Origin: Limnoperna fortunei
Taxonomy: Eukaryota; Mollusca; Bivalvia; Mytilida; Modiolidae
Length of the DNA: 64,000 bases
Reading direction: 5' to 3'
NCBI GenBank assembly: GCA_944474755.1
Contig: OX104123.1
Span: 68,193,898 to 68,257,897 of the forward strand
Shown: one piece after another, positions 26,312-38,300 of the stretch
How positions within the stretch are numbered: the first letter of the stretch is position 1
Layout of the letters: every line of letters begins with the position of its first letter
The notes under the pieces: model-generated
Seen by the model: only the letters and a program-made list of their open reading frames with translations
The model's database searches: none
Told to the model about the DNA's origin: nothing
Position numbers and translations under genes: made by a program

Positions 26312-29300
26312 GCCTAAAGAGTCTACCAACCAGTAAAGCTTATTAAGTTTAGTTAAAGTGAGAAGGTTCAAGATCAATATTTTAAGACTTGATTACGTTA
26401 TCTATTTAAATATATTGACACTCAAGATTAAGACCATTCGTTGGCCAGTCTGTGTCTATAACCTTGGCAAAAACACCTTCGTTGCAAAATCTTCTAGACT
26501 TGTAAATATTTATGTATGCATAAAACCTTGCACATGCAAATTTGAATATTGCATCAGAATGCATCAGCTGTTTTCATGAGCGATATTGGCCAGGAAAGAG
26601 GGCCAATATATTTTTAAAAATAAAATGAATGTAACATACGTTATTGTTATACATATATTAAATGCTCCCTATAATGGACACCACATATAAGGACAAATTG
26701 TCTTTATTTTGTTTTTCAAGTTGTAGATACACCTGGCGACATCTGCAGTGGTTCTCATGCATCAAATGTATGTGCACGTTGTGATGAACTGCAGAAACTA
26801 CTAGAAGAGAAAAATGATATCATACGTAGGGAGAAAACACATCTGAATCTGTATAGACGTCGTTCTAACGAATTGCAGGGGCTACTAAAAAAGAAAGATG
26901 ATATCATACGTACGAACAAAACACATCTGACTGTGTATGAACGTCGTTGTGAGGAATTGCAGAGGCTACTAGAAAAGAAAGATGATATCAATTGGAAGCA
27001 GAAAACACATCTGACAGTGTGTGCACGTTGTGGTGAACAGCAGCAGCTACTTGAAATGAAACACGAGATGCTGACACTTGAAAAAGAAAAAAGTGAATTA
27101 AAAACTGAATCACTACAAAAAGGTAATTAATACAGCATTTTCTAAATATAATAATAAACATTTAGTCGATTTACTAGCATACTTATTTAACGTATCGAAG
27201 TGCTTTGATTTTTATTTAATTGTGTTTGTTCTTGAGGTTTTGACACATCCAATTTTATAATTGTTTTTTCTTAATTATTGCCAATTCATTCGAGCAGTAT
27301 TCATTAAACAATATCAAGGACATACAAGAACATGTTTAAACAAACAAGGGGACAACAACGCAACACACAGACACACAACACAAAACCAATTACTGTTTGA
27401 CACGAACCGCACAAAAAGCCGGGAGTTAGTCCAGGTGCCCGAAAGGGTAATCACTTCCTGCTGTACGCGTGGCAGCCATCATATCAGTCAGGTAAAAACT
27501 CGATAATTAGTCATATCCTGGGGTAATCATAACCCAGTAAGAAGGAGGGATGGAGACTAGAATTTTCTATGTGATGACTACAATCTTGCCACTCATTCGG
27601 GTTTTAAATATTGTTTGGGTTTTAGCGCAACTGATGGGTCTTAACGCGCGTCTGGCGTAGTAAATTATATTAACCTTGGAATCTTTGATGACATTTTATT
27701 TGCAACCACTGGGTTAATGCCTCTGCTGGTGGAATGTTCGTCCTCGAGGGTGTCACCAACCCAGTAGTCACACTTAGATGCTGACAGGAATATCATTTAT
27801 TCTTTCAGCGGTATAGTCATTGTCTAAATTTACTACCCGTGTCGCCGGGTTATTGTCCCTTGTATGGCATAAATAATAAGTTGTTACCCAAATATTTTAT
27901 TTGTTTGTAAATAAACAATATTACAATAATAATAATACATTTACATTATAATTTAATTCAGTATAAACATTCAAATTTCACTTGAGCAATCCAATAACAT
28001 ATAAACTGAACTGTAAATAAACAGGGAACTATTTCAAAATAGTCCACTCAGACCCACGTACAGTGTTGGAATGACTACAGGTGTTTGAATGATTCAGACA
28101 GGTGCGAAAAGCATGCAAAGGTGTGTTTGACTTTAGGTTTGTAGGAAAAACATGCAAAGGCATTTTTGACTTGAATATACGGTTGATTAGTCAGGCATCA
28201 ATATGAAATGATGAACATATATGGATGATATATGATAATGAAACGAATAAAATATCTGAAAACACCAATCGGAGAGCGTCCAATTTAAATAAAATAATTA
28301 GCTTCCCGTGACACCCGGGAACTCAGCCTCATTAGAGTACAAACACAAGCAAGGATAGAAGCACAATCGGTGATGGTCGTGTAATAACAATCACAGGATT
28401 TAATAACGTTATATTGGGAAAGAGATCAAGTCCTTAAAATGTCTACCACGTCTTTTGAATTAACTTTTCAATACTAAATTGTTGGTTTTTGTATTGAGTG
28501 TCTGTTTTTTTTTTGTCCCCTCTTTAGTGCAACCATGGCTTTTTCTGTCCTTCACTTACTGTTAACGGATCTTTGATTCTTTTTTCTGAGCCAGTGCTAA
28601 AATAGTACCTGCTATAAAGTGTCACTGTATATTTAAAGGCCAGTTTTTATTGCTGTTCAAATATTAGTCAGTAGTTTAGATTTAATTGAAGGAATGAGAT
28701 CTTTCAGAAATCTTCTCAATATACATGGCACATCCCATCAATAAGATCTTTGCGCTACATATTATTTGTTCTTTTATCCAACCTTCAATGTATGAATTCG
28801 CCATTTCAAAGATGTATAACTATGCTTTCGTCTAGACATTGTAACAATTAACAAAACTTGTTTCATTATAAGATCTAAAGCATTTTTTTGAATACAGTAT
28901 TTTGAATGGGAAATTTAAGAACAAGTAGCCCTGGGCTCTAAACAGGTGGCGCAAAAAATCTCCCACTGAAATTGTCTGTAGTTGGTTCTTAAAATCTGGC
29001 GACAGGTAAAAAGTTGTTAAAAAGTTAGAAAATCAAACGGTCAACGAGAATGGATTCCCGCTGGACAGAGATTTAATGGTATTAAATCCAGTCAGAGACA
29101 AAGAAAGATACACATTGACGAGAAACAAAGAACAATAAAAACAAATATGATAAAAACTTATGTCTCCATGTATTTCAGTTGGCAAATATACTTTACATGA
29201 ATGAATATATACGTACAACTTTGCATTTGTGATCAGTTTTCCTTATAATAAAATGGCACGACATGGATAATTCCTCTAGTGAGCATTATTGTATTAAACA

Positions 29301-32300
29301 CATTTAACAATTTGAAGCAACATTCCAGCAGCTCTAGCATATGGTGTGTACATTTCGCAACTTGTACGTTATTCTAGATCCGGCGATCGGTATTCTGATG
29401 CTCTAGAGTGTTCGTTGTACCTAGGTTGATGTTATTTGCCAAGAAGATTTATACGATAGACACCATGACTTAATTAATCGTTATGGGAAATAAATCAATC
29501 TCTAAAATACGATTTGACAGTTTTGCCCAGTCATCCTATTCCCGGATTTGACTTTTTCCTAGACATGACAATGAATAACTCTACGGTGTCTAATTTGTTA
29601 CTCGTACGGAGCACCTGAGTGCACCCCTGATTTTTATTGGGTTCGATTACCCACTTTCTATTTTTGTGTTTTTGGTTTTTGTTTTGCGTCGCATATGTTT
29701 GTCTATATCCGGATTTGAAATTGTCCCTTGATTTTCGGCTCTTGTTGTTCGATCGGTTTTCTTTGTATACTACCTACTTGTAACTCCTAAAGTTTGAAGT
29801 TTATATTATGGTAATACATTGATTGCTCTTAAAAGCAGGTAAGAATGTAGAACATATTTTACTTTTCATTTTAAGATTATGCATTTAAATAATAGCTTTT
29901 TACTGCTTTAATTCTGTTCTCTAAGAATCGATTTTTCTCTTAACGTATAATGTCATTTTTGACGTCTAAAAAGGCTAGTTTGTGCTGGTCTATGCTTTTG
30001 TAAGCATAATTAAATATGAGCAACCATTTATATCGAGGATAAATTATTATTGCTAACAAACTTTTTAATACATGTAAGGAAGTAAATACCTTTCTCCATA
30101 TTGATGTGATGAACCGAACATCTTTTTAGGACCAAAAGCTTATCCTTTGTCTTTATTTTTTGCTTACTGGCGTCTTCCTACACTTTTTTAGCATTTGTAA
30201 ACAATTAACAATTTAGTATGTTATTTTCTGTTTAATTTTGTTCAAACGAAGCACAAGTGATGTAAATAACAGACAAACCTGAATTGTAGACATCTGGTCC
30301 GAAAATAGTCAGTTCATTTCAGGTAACAGAGACAATTCTTGGAATTCATTAGATACATCTCCTCTCAAGTTATTTATAAATGATATTCAAATTTCAGCGC
30401 CAGCGCAACCGTCACCGGCCTCATTGACAGGTATGATGTTTACACTTATAATTAAATTAAGACAAATGACGATGTTTTAATTGATGAAAAACAGCGACGA
30501 TGAAACGAACATATACCTTGAGAAATAAGCTCATACAAAATGATTGCGAGCAGTAAAATATGATATAAAGGCCAACTCGTTTGTGTAAATGATTACAACT
30601 CTGTACACATGATGAGTTATATTTGAGGTCATTTAAAGTTTAAACGCAAAAAACAACCACGGTAGTGTAAAATATAAATGTTAAAAAAGAGTGTATTCTG
30701 TACGTCACTCTCTTATTGAACTACTTAATATGTACTTAAGAGAAAACCATGCAAAGTGGTCCAGGTGACACTTTTGGAACTGTCAAATAATTATGCATAC
30801 TTAAAAGGTATATGCATAGAAAATTGTTTAACATCAATAAAAATGTCCGCACTGTTTCTATTTTTCGAAACAGGGAATTTGATTTTTAGTCGCATCTAAA
30901 AGGTCAAATTTTCTGATTTTAAATTAAAAAGTATGCTCTTTTAATTATGTCACTCTTGAAAAATACGAATGGATACTGTTATCATATGATATCAAGATAA
31001 TCAATAGATCGTCTTTTTTGGACATATTTGCAGAACATAGAAATTGGCACCTTGCCACGAATTTTAAAAACATTCCAAATCATGCATATAGCTTGAATAC
31101 TTATATTTGGCGGTCTATTTAATCAAGGTAAATGCCTAAAATTAATTAAATGTATTAATTACTTATGAAATGAATAATATAAAAATGGGCTAGCTTTTAC
31201 AGCCTTTGAAACATTATATATTTTTGTGAAGATTTGCGTGATTTTACCAGATAATGTTATGTGTATTTGCATTTCGTAATTTCTGTTGTCAACACCTATA
31301 GGTAGATATTGTCAAGCATAGTCTAAACACCCATTAAATTCAATGATTTGCTGTTACGGGTTAAATTTCAAGTCACACATTTAAAATCCTTTACTTTATT
31401 AACTATATGCCCTTCTTGACCCCCTTCCACCCCTCAACTTATATTTCAATATGTTTTATTTATCTTCTAGAGGTCGTACTTGTGACATAACACACATATT
31501 TCACTGAAAATATGAGTTTTCCGATATATGCCATCTCCAAGTAGGGTCCTTTCTCCAAGAACCTGTGCCGTAGACCTATCTTGAGGATTTTCCATATTTG
31601 TATTGAAATGACAAGGCACAACTTTCTAATTTGATTTATTTATACTTTCACCCAAACGTCTGCCTCTACCTGTTTATTTAAGTTATGTCTAGAACAGTAA
31701 AACTAAAAGAGAACTTCTGCAGAGTTGTTCATATGCAAACATAATAGAGAGAGTAGGGACAAGGGAGATAATTACAGTAATATTAAGAAGTGGGGTTCCA
31801 CAGAGGATATCTAAAGTAAAGATGCAATTCCGAAAATTACGGATAAAAATGGATTGTGTTTTTATTTCAACTGCTTCGGATTTAAATAGGGTATTTTCAA
31901 AGTATTTATATATACAATAACAACTTTCTGACTTTGTTTAGTTAAATTTTGTTCGAAATAAACATTAAAATGAGTCAATATTTTGTCTCAAATTTACCAT
32001 CTTTACGCAACAAAAGGAACATCAAATATTAATTTGCAAAGCTAGACAATTTAAAGCAAGCGAATGAAGTCCATGATGGAGATGAACTGATTGCAGCAAA
32101 AAACAGATACTTTAAGTGTTTACTTTCACAATATAGCTCAATGAAGTTTAATCCATATTTAAGTTGACATCTTAAGCGCCTGGCATGCCGCCAATTTCTT
32201 TGATTTTTATTAAAACAACATTTAGCCACCTGTATATAACTCAGAACTACGAAAGCCCAGAAGGCTCATTCGAGATTCGAGAATCGAAATTAGAAATTCG

Positions 32301-35300
32301 AGATTCGAGATTCGAAATTCGAAACTCGAGATTCGAGATTTGAAATTCGAAATTCAATATAGTTATAACCAATCAGCTTGCGTGTGACATAATAGTCTAC
32401 CAATCAGAATAGTTCTTATATAAACGTAGCCACGTGCTATCAAGTTCGCGGGTTTTGTGGAATATAATTGTGTTCTTTAAAATTATTTTTATTTGGGGTT
32501 TTAACTGACTGAGTAGTTTCAAAGGATTTGTCCTGACAAGATAATCAATGGGTATTTTCAGCACATTTCTAAGTTCAATGGGCCAAAATAAGCCAGAGGC
32601 GGATCCAGAAATTTCGAAAAAAGAGGGGGGCACTAACTGGCCCAGGCGGGACTACTTTGGTCATGTTTCAATGATTTCTTATATATCCAACCTAATTTTG
32701 CCGTCAAAAGGGAAGTGGCCCAGGCCCCCTCTGGATCCACCCCTGATAGCCCCACACAATCATTGAGGACTAAAATGCCCTGGTAATATGCAAAACTAAA
32801 TATGTTGTACCTACTATATATCAAGTTTTGTAAAACTCCACACAGTAGTTTCAAAGGAGTAGCTCAGACAAAATGAGTATTTTCAGCAAATTTTAAGTTC
32901 AAAGGCCCATAACTCCCACAAAAATCTGAAGATCGAAATTCCCTGGTAACATGCACAACTACATATAGTGTACTTCCTACAGACTAAGTTTTGTTGAATT
33001 CCGTTCTACAGGTACATTCTTGTTTCTTGATTTGTAAAATCAAAATGTAATTGTGAACTAAATTAATTTGATAAAAAAACAAATAAAGCTTATAAATTTT
33101 ATTTATAACTTATATTCAAATGTCACTTAATATAGGTATGATAATCATGTCCACTTTCCTTACTGCATGCATCATTTACTATATATAAATTCGAGATATT
33201 TATAAGTGGAAGTCAACTAACTTACGAAAGACTTTAATGCAATTTTGCTGTTAATGACATTATAATGATATAACAAACATGTCATTGTAGACTTTATAGC
33301 CCTGGAACTGCAAAGGATGCGTCAAGGTAGTAATGAACTGCAGACAGCATATCCTAAAATTGGATACAAAACAGAACAAGAAAATAAAGATAAACCCCTG
33401 AAACAAGGTTTAGTAATTAGTATTAAAAAGCTGTGAAAAATATATAAATTTATTTTTAGCTTGATAAAAGTACTAAATGTTCTTTTCGAACCATGACTTA
33501 TAGTTATCAGTATCCTACCAGGTTATACTTTATTGCGGCAACAACACTTTTAACACTTCTTTAAAGCTGAAAATGTCACTGAATTAATATTTTTTCTTCT
33601 TGTATATGAACTTGTATATGTTAGACTAGTATAATTAAATAGTTAGAGTACTATATTTATAACAAAATTGGTTATTGTGATTCTTGAAAAATTTATAGCA
33701 GAAGGGATAATAACTGATGATACTTTTGGGCTTTTCACTAAAATATCTTAGTTTCTGTTCAGTAATTGTATGATCAATTTACGTTTTACAGATTTAATCG
33801 AATATCACAGAGCTGCTCCCTTTGCTAAAATGAAAGCTGTTGTTCCCACTATTATGCTGAAAAGCGGAACGATGTACTATGACACTGAAATCAAACCAGG
33901 TAATTTGGTATAACATAATAAATCAACGTTTTGTTCATTTTGAGAACTGACTATCATACAATTGATTTAATATTTCATTGCGACAGTTTTAAAAATGTAT
34001 TAACCTAAATCATAAATTGTTGAAATGCTAAACTTAAAAATTTTAAGCAATTATACTACATACATTTCTTTTTTTTTTCTACACCATTGCTTGTTCCAAT
34101 GTTTACTCCTGCTTTTCGCAACTTTAAATAGAGCACTCTTGATTTCAGTCAGACATAACAAAGTGTGTCTGTTCCTTAAAAGCATTGATGGTGACTTTAA
34201 GTAACCAAATTTTATTCCCCCTCCTCCAAAAAATGTCAAACAATGTGGCGATAGACAACAATCACACATCAAAATGTCAACAGTTAAACTAATTTTAATA
34301 CACTCCAACTAACAAATTACATAGGCTATGGTTATCGCAAATCTTTTTAAATGCTTATTTATTGACCAGCGAAAAATTGTGCAAGTAATAAATTAGACAT
34401 TCTATGCAAACGAAATATGATTAATAACATGACTGACGCTACGCTGACAAATATTATTCCTCGTTGGTTTTTTGATTGGGCTTTTACACTACTTTCTGCA
34501 TTTCTTTGGCCATGTTATTCGTGACCAAGAAATCTAAAGTGTAAAAAGTGGTAGTCTCTGTACTGCAGCAAATAATTTGATTGATGACCTGTTTTATCCT
34601 GTAAGATCTTTACGGTTTTTCATAATCTCTTCGTTATGTAAGAGTTTCAGCACAAAAAATCTTTATTACAAGTATCGTGCTATGAAAACTCAAAAAGCTG
34701 TTTTCAAACTTTTAAATATTCTATAAAACATAATTTAAAATTGTATCTGCAGCAAAAGAAGAAATTAAATTGCTTAAGTATAAAACACGTGGTGTGGACA
34801 TGTTTGGCGGCACATTAAGGTAAAGGACCAACATATAAGTAATTAACTTCATTCTTGATTATTGTTAATAGTTTGTTATAACTGATAATGTTCTTAGTAA
34901 TTTTCTGTCCAGCAATTTTTCGTCTATTTGTGTCATTCTTACTCCTTTGTGTTTGCCTTCAAAATTACAAATTCCGTCTATCTTTTCAAAAATGGACAAA
35001 AGATTCCACTCCTCTTTGTCATCTTTTTGTTCAATGTCTTGTTAACGGCATTCTTTATTTACTTTTGCTCTTTACGATATATTTGTATATTCTGTTATAT
35101 CTGTTATTAGTTCATAGTTAAATTTCGATATTAGAAAATGAAACGTGATCAAAGGAATAAAGGTCAAATCGCTCCACGGTAAAATCGCCCCGGTCAAAAA
35201 CTCCGCCACGTTTTTCAAAATCGCCCCTTGTAAAAACGCCCCCACCTTAAACAAAATCGCCCCGTCAAAACGCACCAGCTTTCACAAAATCGCCCCCATC

Positions 35301-38300
35301 AAAAAGCCCCACATTAAGCCAAAGCGCCCCACTTACAAAAATCGCTATATATTTTTATTTCTTTGATTATATGTTATGATCTCTGTTAAGATAACAAATA
35401 AATATGTGCTGTTTCTTCGGTTTTATTAAAATTATGTATGTTTAAAGTTTTTAATCGTTCTTTCTTTTATATGAAAAGACAAAAAAAAAACAACAACAAT
35501 ATCATTTTTTTATTATAGCAGAAAACAAGATAACAAACAATGGGTACAAACAATAATGTACTAAGAGCAATTTATCTGAATATGGGTTGTGCGGGCACGA
35601 TTTCTTTGCAATCGAGACGACTTGTCTTCCGATAATAGTTTGCATTGGAGAGGATTAATGCTGGCTTCTGTGTATAGGCGCTGTATCAGTGTGTAATTAG
35701 GATAATTAAAGCAAATAACGACATAATCGACCATTATTAATCAAATATTTCTTATTTTTAATCAGCGACAATACACTCCTTAAAGTCGAAAATAGCTGTA
35801 CAACTTTACAATTTTATATTATAAAGTTATTTTTGTAAGTGGGGTGATTTAATTTACGGTGGGGCCGATTTCGCTTTTGGTGCGGGTGTTTTTACCGGGG
35901 GCGACTGCAAATAGTTGGGGTGCTTTTGACGGGGCGATTTTTCCGTGAGGCGATTTGACCAGCTACCGATCAAAGATACCAAGGTTATAGAATTTACTAC
36001 GCCAGAGACAAAAGAGACAACAAAAAATATTAAAAGAAAAGCCCTTATACAGTGTTTGCTGAAATACGTGCAAATCAGATATATGCTTTAGTTATTACTG
36101 CCGAAGTAATCAAAAATAACAGTATACATATCTATACTGCTATCGTCTTATTAAGCAGATTAAATGCGTTGACTGATTATTTGTATCTGATTAACATTTA
36201 CTGGCTTATAAACCATTTTAAGCCACGCCTACATAAAGATTTTAATAATGTACCTTTCTTGCCAACGTAAACAAATCGATGTGCTGCAATCACGCAAATT
36301 ACTTGTTTTGATATTTTTTAATTACTTTTATTAAACGTGTTACGTTTATTACTTTTGAATATATAATTCATTCCGAACAGTAGAACTGTACAAATCTCTC
36401 AATTTTGGACATTCATGCTGATCACAAAAATACTGCACTCACAATACTGTGAGACCTAATACGGGTATACTTTTAAAGGGAATTTTAAAAGAATACAAAA
36501 AGAATGTACTTTGGAGTAAACAGATTGTAGGATAAACTTAAATTAGTGTATTTACTAGACACAAACACAATATATCATCAAAACGAAACGGCTAAGCCTT
36601 GTACTTATATTGTGCTAACGCCAAGTCAATACACTTATATTATAAAATAAATACTGCCTTTGGTATATCATATCTCAAAGGACAAAATACTTTATTTTAT
36701 ATCACCATGATAACCCATATAGGTTTCAATGTCACACAATACTAGTGGAATACAACTTTAAGGAACACTTTAATTCTTTAGAGAAAAATATTTAAGATAC
36801 AAATATAAAAACATCAGAAGCAAATATAAAAGGCAATAACACACTTTTCTGTGATGAATCGGTACCTGTTCGTTCCAAACAGGTGACAATTGTCTAGGCT
36901 ACCTTTTGTTTCTAATGGGTTTTTATTTCAAACTTGTCAAACAGACGTACTTTTGTTTTGGTTGTTGTCTTTTTACGCCTAATTAAAAGCGAAGCCGTGT
37001 ATGAATTCTAAATATGGTAACATTTTAGATCTTTGAAATATAATTTAATTTTAACGATAATACTTGACCCTTTCAAAGGGAAAACAACGAAGACGAATGA
37101 CATGGAACTAATTGAATTTCGAACGGCGTAAAAATAGGTCATGTGATTAACGCAAGTTATATCGTATAATACGAGTTGCTACAAGGATTTTGCTTAGAAC
37201 GCAAAAGAAAGTATTTAATAAAATAATTACTAAACTAAACACATCCAAATGAACTAATAAAATGATATACTACCTATACACCTTAAATGGTGTTTTATTC
37301 ATTTATTTATTTATCTGTTTACGTTTAATTTCCTTATGTATCCTTTTATATTTGTTATTAAATCAACAATAAACGTCGACAAAAATAGTAACAAAACAGA
37401 TGTATTATTGTCGATAAACATAAAAAAATATTAAAATTACTAAATACTAGTATGTCAAACTTTAATAGATTACTTTCGAATAAGTTTCAGCTTCGCAATG
37501 ACTGAATTTTTAGTTTTACAAAGCAGTGATTATATTGTGTTATATAATTTTTTTTAATGTTTTTTAGTTCTGTTTGTTTGCGAGTATTATATTTCTTACA
37601 TATGACACTTTTAGTCTGCCGTATGCATCAGTAAAATCAGATGCCGAACCATGCACAATTAATGCAGGGGCAGTTGTTTTGATTCAAAGAACTAGAAAGA
37701 AAACCGTACCATTAGTTAAAAGGACTACAACAAGTCAAGCTCCTTTTGAAATGCATGTGGAATCGTACAGTGGTAATTAATTAAATGAATGTGACAAAAT
37801 ATATTATTGTAACAATTTTTAATTTTATTATTCTTGGTACACGAAAAGTGTTATTTTTGTGTTTAATACATGTATAAGACGCATACAAACGTTGCTGTAT
37901 TATAAGAAAATATATATACAAAAATAAAATAATTTGTAGGAAACAACAGATATATAAATTAGTGTCCACTTAATACTGACATAATCAACATGTTTACACT
38001 TCAATTGGATAACGGGTCGTAAAAAATAGAAGATAGAAATAAATAGCATATTTTATACATTTCAGCATTTGATGTATATCTTCCTTTATATCACAAAATT
38101 TTAATGTTTCAATGTAATTTTGTTCACCAAATGGTAAAATACGTAAACCCAACTTACAAAGGCGAATGAAATAACCACATTTAAGTCTAAAAAACAGACT
38201 TCATTGCTTGCTGTTTATAAAGAATATTAGTTATTAAACTACTAACCTACATAATTTGTCGAAAAACATCCTATTGGAACAGAACTGAATGACGTCCCGT

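Noticed and set aside
35145..35366. 73-codon Lys/Pro-rich frame
   Set aside because: It is made of the TCAAAATCGCCCC subrepeats of the inverted-repeat element.
37561..37614. Alternative acceptor TTTTTTAG at 37,566 for exon 11
   Set aside because: In the required phase it runs into a TAA before the conserved segment; the AG at 37,614 gives the correct open frame.
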